Counted from the stretch's first letter, positions 1 through 5,954 are shown. The stretch: DNA of 6,323 bases from an uncultured Clostridia bacterium (GCA_904502015.1 CAJGEA010000112.1:1-6323); one strand, 5' to 3'. Notes: generated from the letters alone by a model not told the origin. Program-made: numbers and translations.

Positions 1-2
1 CA

Positions 3-23
3 CAAGCCTTTAAGGCAGAATAA
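3..23 (+). CDS. possible C-terminal tail of a convergent plus-strand gene (partial)
   Basis: Only a few codons are visible. Reading from base 3 gives Gln-Ala-Phe-Lys-Ala-Glu and a TAA stop at 21-23. A rho-independent terminator with its U-tract on the plus strand follows 12 bases later, which is the usual layout for the end of a plus-strand gene converging on the amidase gene. An alternative frame ends with TAA at 11-13 (Thr-Ser-Leu-stop), so the exact frame is uncertain. The product cannot be named. The inference rests mainly on the position and direction of the terminator. Confidence 0.22.
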   Translation, partial: QAFKAE

Positions 24-35
24 TATCACGAAAGC

Positions 36-72
36 ACCGCCTCGGCTCACAACGTGAACCGAGGCGGTTTTT
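36..72 (+). terminator. rho-independent terminator, probably shared by convergent genes
   Basis: A 10-bp stem pairs 36-45 (ACCGCCTCGG) with 59-68 (CCGAGGCGGT). Inside it a second stem pairs TCAC (47-50) with GTGA (54-57) around an AAC loop. On the plus strand the stem runs directly into TTTTT (68-72), so it is a good terminator for a transcript entering from the left. On the minus strand the C/A mismatch between the stems becomes a U-G wobble, so that RNA folds even better, but its tail has only a short U-run. It may therefore also stop amidase transcripts, whose gene ends about 60 bases away. Confidence 0.8.
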
Positions 73-130
73 GAAATCCATTATTAAATTGGCTGAATAG
101 TTACATCCAAATTTGAATGAATCAATCATT

Positions 131-802
131 CTATAATTGCTCGATATCGGGCGGCAGGTCGTTTGTGGGCTGGGCTTCGGGTGTTCCCTCCTCCTCGATA
201 GGCTCGAGGGGAAGCGGCACGGGTTCTGCATCGGGGCCTGCCACATCAATGGCCACCCCTTCCAGCAGAGGCTCAAAGCAAATGTCATCCGCTACGTTGA
301 CGCGTATGCCGTCGATATGGATATAGCGCAACGAGCCGTAATTATAGGTGGATAGGCGGCGGTTCAATGCATCGTCCGAATGGGCGGAAATAAGAATCTC
401 CCCCGGCTCAAAGCCCGTGATAACGAGCGTGTGGTAAAAATCCCCCTCCTCGTCGGCGAGCTGAATGAAATCCCCCACCCGCGCCTCGCGCACCCCAACC
501 TCTCGGCCGTACGGCCCGATGCCTGTGTTGTTCTCGGCAAAGATGGGTTGCTCGGTTACGAAATCGTAGAAAAACTCCACCCCCGTCCACGCGGGAGCGC
601 GGTTTTCCGAGGATATGTAGTACCAGCCGAAATCAGGGGTGTATTCCATGGTACAGCTCCCCGCCAGCAGGCATTGAGAGGCAAAATTGGTGCAATCCCC
701 TCCCCTGCCCGTAAAATTGAGAAATAAGGGATTACGATCCAGCGCCCACGTCAGGGCGTACTCCACGGCGCGCTCGCGGTCATAGGGTTTAATGACGATC
801 AT
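131..802 (-). CDS. Amidase_6-type Cys/His hydrolase with acidic proline-rich tail
   Basis: A 223-residue protein. Residues about 9-165 match the putative amidase domain family (Amidase_6), which has a papain/NlpC-like active site. The GGDCTNFASQC motif carries the likely nucleophile Cys37. FYHTLVI carries the likely His124. SAHSDDALNRRL (around 139-150) supplies His141 or Asp143 as candidate third residues. The WTGVEFFYDF block (72-81) is also typical. Family members are often secreted or spore-associated in Firmicutes and are thought to cut amide bonds in peptides or peptidoglycan; the substrate here is unknown. No signal peptide or membrane segment is visible, because the protein starts MIVIKPYDRE. 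After the domain comes an acidic Pro/Glu-rich tail (about 185-223) of low complexity. The ATG is set by AAAGGAG at 809-815, six bases upstream. The gene follows a strong terminator, so it is probably its own unit. Family membership is well supported; function and location are inferred. Confidence 0.88.
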   Translation of the reverse strand: MIVIKPYDRERAVEYALTWALDRNPLFLNFTGRGGDCTNFASQCLLAGSCTMEYTPDFGWYYISSENRAPAWTGVEFFYDFVTEQPIFAENNTGIGPYGREVGVREARVGDFIQLADEEGDFYHTLVITGFEPGEILISAHSDDALNRRLSTYNYGSLRYIHIDGIRVNVADDICFEPLLEGVAIDVAGPDAEPVPLPLEPIEEEGTPEAQPTNDLPPDIEQL

Positions 803-878
803 ACGCGACTCCTTTCTGCTTCATATTACTATGCTATCGGTATATGCGAACAAAAGGGTATTTGCCGCCGCCAAACGC

Positions 879-909
879 AAAAATTCCACGCCCGACGGGC
901 GTGGAATTT
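879..909 (-). terminator. rho-independent terminator of the D,D-carboxypeptidase gene
   Basis: A perfect 13-bp inverted repeat pairs 881-893 with 897-909 around a 3-base loop. Read on the minus strand it begins six bases after the TAA stop of the carboxypeptidase gene and runs into five U residues (879-883). Both the stem and the tail are strong, so transcription should stop before the amidase gene downstream. Confidence 0.92.
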
Positions 910-915
910 CAGCCA

Positions 916-2091
916 TTACGGCTTCGCGTAGGTATTGTAAATGGTGAGATAATCCTTGATGCAGGAAGCATAGCTGTCGGATTCGGCAGTAACCGCCACA
1001 AAGCCGTGTCCGTCCGCCGATTCGGCGTATGTCACAAGGCAATATTTGCTTTCATCGGTAAAGCCCGTTTTGCCGGCTACCACGGTCACCTCGGTGGGCT
1101 GGTTGGGCTTGGTCTTATCGAACTGAGTAACGATCAGATTGTGGTACAGAAAATAATTCTTGCTCTCACCCTCGGCCGTGGTGAACGGCGCCACGTAGGA
1201 CTGAGTCATCAGCACGCGGCGGCAAAGGGACATTTCCATAGCGTACGCCATGATGGTGGCAACGTCTCGGCAGGAGGAATAATGGTCCTTATGATACAGG
1301 CCCGTGGGGTTTTCAAAATGGGTGTTTTGAAGACCCATTTTGTGCGCTTTCTGGTTCATAAGCTCAACGAAATCCTCCTCACTGCCCGCTATGTATCGCG
1401 CAAGCTCGGTGGCGGCAATGCCGTCCGAGCGGAGCATAAGAGCGTACAGCATGGATTCCACGGTCATTTTTTCACCGACCTCCATGCCGATCCCCGACGA
1501 GCCCTCTTTTTTCATGGCCTCGTAGACCTCACGGCTGACGGTAATCTCGGTCTTCAGCGACTCCTCACGCGGCAGATTTTCGGCTACCACGATCAGCGTC
1601 ATAACCTTGGTCATAGAAGCGGGATACATCCGCTCGTCCGCTTTGCGGGACGCGATGATCTCTCCCGTTTTCGTATCCGCCAGCGCGGCCCGCTTGGCGG
1701 TAACGGTGTCCGTCTGGATAACCGTCACGTCATCCGACCATGTGAGCAGGACGTTGCCCGTTGCGCCGTCGGCAAACGGACGGTCCCCCTTCTGCGAGGC
1801 AACGCCGCCGTTACCCGAGTGGGATAGCGAGCTCGACCACCAGGGAGTCGTCGTAAAGAAGGCTTCTCTGCCGCCAACCAGCACGAGTGGCGTAGCCAAG
1901 GCAAGAAACAGGGTGGCGAAAATCAGTATGCACACGCACAGGGCGTGGGCACGGGACAAGGTAAAGCCCCGCCCCGTTGTCTGCCACGAATCCAACACCT
2001 CGCGGGGACTGCTGTATTTACGTTCGACGGCGCGTTCGGTCTGCACCTCGGGCGTAGGGGTAACGGGCGCGGCGGTGGTATGTTCTTTCAT
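916..2091 (-). CDS. membrane-anchored D-alanyl-D-alanine carboxypeptidase (peptidase S11)
   Basis: A 391-residue low-molecular-weight penicillin-binding protein. Such enzymes remove the last D-Ala from peptidoglycan stem peptides and so limit cross-linking. The S11 catalytic motifs are visible: SxxK as S159-M-T-K162, and KTG at 341-343 in VVAGKTGFTDESKY. The SxN position falls at S222-D223-G224, so the usual Asn is replaced by Gly. The conserved THFENPTGLYHKDHYSSCRDVA block (about 257-278) matches the family. A single membrane segment (about 49-73) follows a 48-residue hydrophilic N-terminus, predicting a cytosolic N-terminus and an outside catalytic domain reached through a Ser/Gly-rich linker (about 80-105). 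The C-terminal beta domain of DacA/PBP5 and its amphipathic anchor are absent, so anchoring is N-terminal. The start is fixed by an in-frame TGA at 2113-2115, with no other start codon between; the nearest strong Shine-Dalgarno sequence is unusually far away (34 bases). It lies downstream of secG, separated by a terminator hairpin. DacA, DacB or DacF subgroup is not resolved. Confidence 0.93.
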   Translation of the reverse strand: MKEHTTAAPVTPTPEVQTERAVERKYSSPREVLDSWQTTGRGFTLSRAHALCVCILIFATLFLALATPLVLVGGREAFFTTTPWWSSSLSHSGNGGVASQKGDRPFADGATGNVLLTWSDDVTVIQTDTVTAKRAALADTKTGEIIASRKADERMYPASMTKVMTLIVVAENLPREESLKTEITVSREVYEAMKKEGSSGIGMEVGEKMTVESMLYALMLRSDGIAATELARYIAGSEEDFVELMNQKAHKMGLQNTHFENPTGLYHKDHYSSCRDVATIMAYAMEMSLCRRVLMTQSYVAPFTTAEGESKNYFLYHNLIVTQFDKTKPNQPTEVTVVAGKTGFTDESKYCLVTYAESADGHGFVAVTAESDSYASCIKDYLTIYNTYAKP

Positions 2092-2103
2092 AGTACCTAA
2101 CTG

Positions 2104-2133
2104 TGCCCTGCCTCACGGGCAAGGACTCCTTTC
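2104..2133 (-). promoter_or_regulatory. displaced Shine-Dalgarno and small hairpin in the carboxypeptidase leader
   Basis: In the minus-strand RNA, GAAAGGAGT (2125-2133) is a strong Shine-Dalgarno sequence but ends 34 bases before the ATG. Between them, TGCCC (2117-2121) can pair with GGGCA (2104-2108). The only match near the ATG is a weak TTAGG. The hairpin may loop out the extra bases, leaving about 16, or the strong site may serve a GTG at 2116 in another frame. That this is regulatory is inference. Confidence 0.3.
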
Positions 2134-2144
2134 TCAAAATCGGG

Positions 2145-2184
2145 GAAAAGAAGAAAAGTCCGCTCCCACGGAACGGACTTTTCT
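2145..2184 (-). terminator. rho-independent terminator or attenuator between secG and the carboxypeptidase gene
   Basis: An 11-bp perfect stem pairs 2152-2162 with 2174-2184. On the minus strand it extends through a G-U wobble and TCC/GGA to a three-base loop. The minus-strand tail after the stem is pyrimidine-rich (TCTTTTCCCC), and the stem ends in UUUUCU on either strand, so it could work both ways. It lies about 90 bases after the secG stop and about 60 bases before the carboxypeptidase ATG. No convincing promoter lies between hairpin and ATG, so it may let part of the transcript through or attenuate it. Confidence 0.75.
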
Positions 2185-2273
2185 CTTGTGTCACATGGAT
2201 ATTCTCTCATAACGCATCGGTTGCATCGGAGGAACAGCCATCATAGACACACGGTTGTCAGATCGGTTCGTTC

Positions 2274-2513
2274 TCAGACAATGCAGTACATAGCTACGAT
2301 CAGCACAAGGAACACAACGCACAGAACGACGGTGAGATTGCTCAGCTTCTGCTCCTTGCGGGCGGCCTTGCTCTTGCCGAAGTAGGTATCCGCCGTGCCT
2401 GCGATAGCACCCGAAAGACGCTTATCCTTACCGGGCTGCATCAGAACTGCCACCACGATTCCAAGAGATATGATGCAAAGCAGGATGCCAAACACAATTT
2501 CAAAAGTACCCAT
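2274..2513 (-). CDS. secG: preprotein translocase subunit SecG
   Basis: SecG is the small accessory subunit of the SecYEG channel; it speeds SecA-driven export across the cytoplasmic membrane. The 79-residue length is typical for Gram-positive SecG. Two membrane segments (about 4-24 and 58-78) flank a cytosolic loop with the family pattern VLMQPGKDKRLSGAI (23-37), then GTADTYFGKSKA (39-50). GGAGG (2524-2528) lies 10 bases before the ATG. The gene has its own promoter upstream at 2599-2627 and a terminator hairpin downstream. In many Firmicutes secG is followed by rnr, smpB and tmRNA; here the next gene is a D,D-carboxypeptidase, and no tmRNA is visible in the window. Its product would support export of the neighbouring secreted hydrolase as well as of all other Sec substrates. 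Confidence 0.95.
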   Translation of the reverse strand: MGTFEIVFGILLCIISLGIVVAVLMQPGKDKRLSGAIAGTADTYFGKSKAARKEQKLSNLTVVLCVVFLVLIVAMYCIV

Positions 2514-2554
2514 TTATCAATTTCCTCCATAAATTTTGTCGATATGTGCCGAGT

Positions 2555-2574
2555 GCCGCCATAGGGCAGGCGGC
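2555..2574 (-). promoter_or_regulatory. GC-rich hairpin in the secG 5' leader
   Basis: In the minus-strand RNA, GCCGCC (2569-2574) pairs with GGCGGC (2555-2560) around an 8-base loop. It lies about 20 bases after the predicted transcription start and about 26 bases before the Shine-Dalgarno sequence. No U-run follows, so it is not a normal terminator. A role in mRNA stability or as a protein-binding site is possible but unproven. Confidence 0.4.
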
Positions 2575-2598
2575 GTTCACATACACTCTTACCGAGAT

Positions 2599-2627
2599 AT
2601 TATAGCACAACTCTGTCCAAATTGCAA
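2599..2627 (-). promoter_or_regulatory. sigma-A promoter of secG
   Basis: On the minus strand, TTGCAA (2622-2627, 4 of 6 consensus bases) is followed by a 17-base spacer and a perfect TATAAT (2599-2604). A TG one base upstream of the -10 makes it an extended -10. The region upstream (about 2628-2670) is very A/T-rich and could act as an UP element. The start would fall near 2592, giving a leader of about 78 bases to the secG ATG. Confidence 0.8.
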
Positions 2628-2672
2628 TAGATATTTGAAAAATTTTTATTTTATCTTAAAAAAATGTTTCTT

Positions 2673-2703
2673 ATAATGGCTTGCAGTCACACTTCCCTGT
2701 CAA
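2673..2703 (-). promoter_or_regulatory. possible second, distal promoter for secG
   Basis: A perfect TTGACA (2698-2703) is followed after 19 bases by CATTAT (2673-2678, 4 of 6). The spacer is long and the -10 is imperfect. It sits directly at the end of the hydrolase terminator and about 75 bases upstream of the main secG promoter. Confidence 0.25.
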
Positions 2704-2707
2704 AGGT

Positions 2708-2740
2708 AAACCCGCCACGCACCAAACGGCACGCGGCGGG
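2708..2740 (-). terminator. rho-independent terminator of the GH3 gene
   Basis: In the minus-strand RNA, 2728-2740 pairs with 2711-2723 in a 13-bp stem that includes three G-U wobbles, closing a GUUU loop. A short UUU follows (2708-2710), then ACCUUUG. It starts 37 bases after the TGA of the hydrolase gene. The three wobbles become A/C mismatches on the plus strand, so the structure favours minus-strand RNA. The short U-run makes it weaker than the other terminators here. Confidence 0.7.
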
Positions 2741-2777
2741 AGCCATTATCGATTTGTAACGATGCGTTTCCGATGGA

Positions 2778-5700
2778 TCAATCCTTCTTCTTACGGGCAA
2801 GGAAAGCGGCGCCTGCCGCCACCATCATACAAGCGATGGCCAGCGAACCCGAAACGGCAGATCCGCAGCCCTTCTCCTTTTCAGTTTCATTGGTGGTAGG
2901 ATTGGTAGTAGGATTGGTGGTTTCGGGCACAAGCTTGGGCAGCTTTTCGATTTTTGTCCGCTGACACTCGGTACAGGTATATTTGATTTCACCCGCGGCA
3001 TCAACGGTAGCCTCGGTGATTACAGCTCCATCGTCCCACTTGTGACCCTCAGACACCTCATGCCCGCATTCGCAGACCTGCTTATGCGTTTCCTCGTCAA
3101 CGGCGATCCACGGACCGAAGCTATGCTCATGTGGCTTATCAGCTTCAACAAGCTCCGTCGAAAGCGTATGGTAATTCATACCCAAATTCGAATTGTGCTG
3201 AATACGTATCGTAGATATCCCTTGGTCGAGATGGATCTGACCCAGCTTCTTATCGGCAAAATTATTCCACGCTCGCGTAGATGGCACGTTGGTTTTCAGA
3301 TTTTGAACGGTTTCTCCATTCACCTGTATCATGAACGCCGAGGGAACGTTATTGGCAGTCGCATAATTCAAGGTCAGTGCATACGTTCCCGGAGTATTTA
3401 CCGAAACGGTAAATTCGATAAATCCGAAGCTTCCGTCGATCTCGTCCTTATACTCGGTATGAGACGCGCACAAGCCGTCTCCGACGAGATCAAATTTTGT
3501 CTGATACGCCTTCTTGCTGTATTGACCCGCGCTGATGACGGTCTTGCCCTCTGCGGAGATCTCACAAACCTGCTTTGTGCGCATCGTGTTATCGGGAAGC
3601 TTGGCGAGAACATTGATAATGTAAATTGCGTTTTCCTCCAGAACCTCGCGGCTCAGTCTGCCATCCTTGACAGCCTTTTCCAGCTCCTGCGGCTGGCCCG
3701 TGTGCACAGGCATCTTTATGTTGTTGCCAGCAAGCACCTCGTTCAAATTGGAGGGCACGGTCTCCCAGTCGCTCGTGAGCAGACCCGTATATCCCCATTC
3801 TCCGCGGAGAATGCCCTTGATAAGGTCCGCATTTTCGGAGGTATGAAGCCCGTTTACAAGGTTGTAGGAGGTCATCAGGCACATGGGATCGGCATCCTTG
3901 ATCGCGATCTCAAAGCCCTTGAGATAGATTTCGCGCATAGCCTTTTCAGACACGCGGCTATCCGAATAATGGCGGCAGGTTTCCTTGTTGTTGAAGGCGA
4001 AATGCTTAATGCTGCATCCTACGCCCTTGGATTCGACGCCGTTGATCAAAGCCGCCGCACTCTTTCCGGCTACCACGGGGTCCTCGGAATAATACTCAAA
4101 ATTACGTCCGCAGAGGGGATTTCTGTGAATGTTGATTCCGGGAGCAAGCCAGATGTCTGCATTATACTTGAGACACTCCTCGCCTACCGCCTCGCCTATT
4201 TTGCCTATAAGCTCGGTATTCCACGAACAGGCCTGAAGCGTGGAGCAGGGCCAGAAGGTAGCAACAGAGGCTCCGGCAGACAGTCTCAGACCCGCAGGTC
4301 CGTCTGCGGTATCGGCAGAATAAATGCCGTATTTTTCAGCCGTCTTGTTAGATGCAAATCCGAGAGTACCCGTTCCATCGACAAGTCCGCCCTCATGGCC
4401 GTAGCAAAGTCCGATAAGCTCCGCGTAGGACATCTGCGCCACCAGTTCCCGGATCGTGGCCTTGCCCGCGGCTACGTCCGCATAGGTAATGCCCTTGTAG
4501 GAGTCAGCGTTCATATCGATGCTCGCAAGGTCCTTTTGGTCGTTTTGAGCGGTGTCAATGACCGTGGTATCTGCCGCCTTGGGAGCTTCAGGCAGATTCT
4601 CGTAACTTCCGTTATAGGTCAAGCGATTGGCAAGCGTCGTGGGGATCAGTCTTTCATGCTCGGATACCACCGTAAGGGTATCAACGGTATACGTACCTGC
4701 CGACTCGGTTCCCCTCACGGAATTACCGACGCGGATGTCATAGGAGCCCGCTTCCAGAATATAGCAATTGGAACGTCCCGTCTTTCCCGTATCGTCAAAG
4801 GAGGCCATATCGGAAACGTCATAGCTGAGGGCCAGCGTTTGGCTCTCACCGGGAAACAGCAGCTTGGTTTTTGCGTAGCAGGCAAGGGACATCGCGGATT
4901 TGGAAAGCACAGCGGAGCCTGCTCCCGCCTGAGGAGCGGAGTAATAGACCTGAACCACCTCTTTACCCGCCACAGAGCCGGTATTCTTGACCGTAACGTC
5001 CAGCGTTACCTTGCCGTTTTCGACCGTAACGGGCGAAGACGTTATTTCAAAGTCGGTGTACGAAAGTCCGTATCCGAAGGGGTAAACGACCTTATCCTTT
5101 GCATCCGGGAAGGTTTCGAAGTATCTGTATCCTACGTAGATATCCTCGGTATAATTTACGTAGAAGGGGTTTTCAAGGAAGGTCTCGGTGGTAGGATAAT
5201 CGTATATATCCTTTGCGTAGGTATGGGGCAGCTTACCCGAGGGGCTGACCTCGCCCGTGAGTATCTTTGCCATTCCCTCGCCACCCTTCTGGCCGCCCAT
5301 ATAGCAGGCAAGAAGCGCGTCCACGTCAACCCCGAGAGAATTTCCGTCAAGGGACCAATCGGTCGATATAGCGCAGGGGGCGTTCAGAACGACGATCAAG
5401 TGTCCGAAGTAGTCGCTGAGCTTTTTCATCATGGTCTTCTCGGCTTCCGTAAGATACCAGTTGTTGACGTCTATATCGGCGCCCTCGGTAGAATAACGGG
5501 TGATGAACATGATAGCCGTACCCGCAAAGGCTGCGGCTTCTGCGTACATAGCATCATCCGGGATATATGTTATGTCCGCCTTATACGCATCGTACAAGGG
5601 CTTGTAAACGCTCACCTTTCCCTGCTTTTCAGCTTCAAGAAGGGCCTCTGCCGGTCCCATGGGTGTTCCAAGCATGGAGGACACCCAGCCCGACCCGCCG

Positions 5701-5954
5701 CCGCCGATCTGATAGCCCTCAGTGGTGCTGGCGGCGTAGATCTGTCCGTTTCCGAAAAGAGCGATCCCTTCCTTTTGACCCAAAGGCAGAGCCTGATTGT
5801 CATTCTTCAGAAGAACGATGCCCTCGGTTACGGCCGCAAGAGCCAGATCGGTATGGTCGGTATGCTCGTAATCCACCGTTGCCGAAACGGGGAGCGCGCT
5901 CAAAAGCATAACGGCTACCAGAGCGACCGCCAATATCTTTTTTGTTAATTTCAT
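2778..5954 (-). CDS. secreted, surface-anchored family 3 glycoside hydrolase with inverted domain order (probable beta-glucosidase or beta-xylosidase)
   Basis: A 1058-residue enzyme expected to remove terminal beta-linked sugars from plant or host glycans outside the cell. In order: signal peptide (1-25, lysines, hydrophobic core, VSA before the cut); GH3 C-domain (about 35-245), with candidate acid/base Glu157 in YSTEGAD and GGQKGGEGMAKILTGEVSPSGKLP (220-243); PFGYGLSYTDF (292-302) leading to an Fn3-like domain (about 310-430); GH3 TIM barrel (about 485-785), with DGPAGLRL (551-558), GRNFEYYSEDP (616-626), KHFAFNN (650-656) and candidate nucleophile Asp729 in LLTSDW; CBM6-like beta-sandwich (about 805-935); Cys/His module (942-1006); TTNP linker; and tail GCGS (1029-1032), hydrophobic stretch, RKKKD. 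The C-domain-before-barrel order is known from Butyrivibrio fibrisolvens and Ruminococcus albus beta-glucosidases, so it is not a rearrangement artefact. GGGAGG (5961-5966) lies six bases before the ATG. The gene follows the HtrA-like gene by 27 bp with no promoter seen. Exact substrate cannot be read from sequence. Confidence 0.93.
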   Translation of the reverse strand: MKLTKKILAVALVAVMLLSALPVSATVDYEHTDHTDLALAAVTEGIVLLKNDNQALPLGQKEGIALFGNGQIYAASTTEGYQIGGGGSGWVSSMLGTPMGPAEALLEAEKQGKVSVYKPLYDAYKADITYIPDDAMYAEAAAFAGTAIMFITRYSTEGADIDVNNWYLTEAEKTMMKKLSDYFGHLIVVLNAPCAISTDWSLDGNSLGVDVDALLACYMGGQKGGEGMAKILTGEVSPSGKLPHTYAKDIYDYPTTETFLENPFYVNYTEDIYVGYRYFETFPDAKDKVVYPFGYGLSYTDFEITSSPVTVENGKVTLDVTVKNTGSVAGKEVVQVYYSAPQAGAGSAVLSKSAMSLACYAKTKLLFPGESQTLALSYDVSDMASFDDTGKTGRSNCYILEAGSYDIRVGNSVRGTESAGTYTVDTLTVVSEHERLIPTTLANRLTYNGSYENLPEAPKAADTTVIDTAQNDQKDLASIDMNADSYKGITYADVAAGKATIRELVAQMSYAELIGLCYGHEGGLVDGTGTLGFASNKTAEKYGIYSADTADGPAGLRLSAGASVATFWPCSTLQACSWNTELIGKIGEAVGEECLKYNADIWLAPGINIHRNPLCGRNFEYYSEDPVVAGKSAAALINGVESKGVGCSIKHFAFNNKETCRHYSDSRVSEKAMREIYLKGFEIAIKDADPMCLMTSYNLVNGLHTSENADLIKGILRGEWGYTGLLTSDWETVPSNLNEVLAGNNIKMPVHTGQPQELEKAVKDGRLSREVLEENAIYIINVLAKLPDNTMRTKQVCEISAEGKTVISAGQYSKKAYQTKFDLVGDGLCASHTEYKDEIDGSFGFIEFTVSVNTPGTYALTLNYATANNVPSAFMIQVNGETVQNLKTNVPSTRAWNNFADKKLGQIHLDQGISTIRIQHNSNLGMNYHTLSTELVEADKPHEHSFGPWIAVDEETHKQVCECGHEVSEGHKWDDGAVITEATVDAAGEIKYTCTECQRTKIEKLPKLVPETTNPTTNPTTNETEKEKGCGSAVSGSLAIACMMVAAGAAFLARKKKD
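2781..2870 (-). other. C-terminal GCGS hydrophobic surface-anchor tail of the GH3 enzyme
   Basis: Residues 1029-1058 form a three-part sorting-like tail: a GCGS motif, about 20 hydrophobic Ala/Val/Met-rich residues, and a basic RKKKD end. No LPxTG or similar sortase motif precedes it. Such tails are recalled from many clostridial secreted proteins. Whether the Cys is lipidated, disulfide-bonded or processed is not known to me; the minimal reading is a C-terminal transmembrane anchor. Confidence 0.7.
2889..2921 (-). repeat. 12-bp tandem repeat encoding a Thr-Thr-Asn-Pro linker
   Basis: Almost three copies of attggtggtagg stand in tandem (2889-2900, 2901-2912 with one change, 2913-2921 partial). 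They encode TTNP repeated in the linker between the Cys/His module and the membrane tail of the hydrolase. Each unit is a multiple of three, so copy-number slippage would change linker length without breaking the frame. Confidence 0.85.
2937..3131 (-). other. Cys/His-rich module of the GH3 enzyme
   Basis: Residues 942-1006 contain HEH (942-944), FGPW (946-949), THKQVCECGHEVSEGHKW (956-973) and YTCTECQRTKIEKLP (992-1006). The spacing HxH, CxCGH, H, CxxC resembles a metal-binding or disulfide-bonded repeat seen in many clostridial surface proteins, where it often occurs in several copies. Here there is one copy. Its role, whether adhesion, spacing or metal binding, is not known. Confidence 0.6.

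Noticed and set aside
823..853. Possible promoter for the amidase gene (TTGTTC, 19 bases, TAATAT on the minus strand)
   Set aside because: The spacer is too long and both boxes are imperfect, and the start would fall almost on the Shine-Dalgarno sequence. A promoter is expected in this gap after the terminator, but I cannot point to it.
844..1827. A 327-codon open frame on the plus strand opposite the carboxypeptidase gene
   Set aside because: It runs through the strong terminator at 881-909 and overlaps a clearly identified S11 enzyme. Its His/Arg/Gly-rich translation has no recognisable fold.
2018..2116. Small leader frame (32 codons) starting with GTG, nine bases after the strong GAAAGGAG site and overlapping the carboxypeptidase start
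   Set aside because: The product is an Arg/Tyr-rich string typical of an out-of-frame reading. Start spacing is good, so it was kept only as part of the leader finding and not called as a gene.
2214..2229. Direct repeat GCATCGG-TT-GCATCGG downstream of secG
   Set aside because: Only two 7-base copies with a 9-base period, which does not fit helical phasing, and no further copies nearby. Chance is a sufficient explanation.
2240..2245. TATGAT on the minus strand as a -10 box for the carboxypeptidase gene
   Set aside because: It matches 5 of 6 bases, but the bases 17 upstream (AACCGA) do not resemble a -35 and there is no extended TG.
2185..2273. Possible tmRNA or small RNA after secG, as in many Firmicutes
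   Set aside because: The gap is under 100 bases and shows no tRNA-like acceptor end or tag-peptide frame; only the terminator hairpin next to it is structured.
2663..2678. TATAAT on the plus strand in the A/T-rich stretch upstream of secG
   Set aside because: No acceptable -35 lies 16-18 bases upstream, and no plus-strand gene follows.
3042..5948. A 968-codon open frame on the plus strand opposite the GH3 gene
   Set aside because: It mirrors the coding frame of the hydrolase, whose domains and motifs are clear. Its translation shows no domain, signal or family pattern, and long antisense frames of this kind arise from codon bias.
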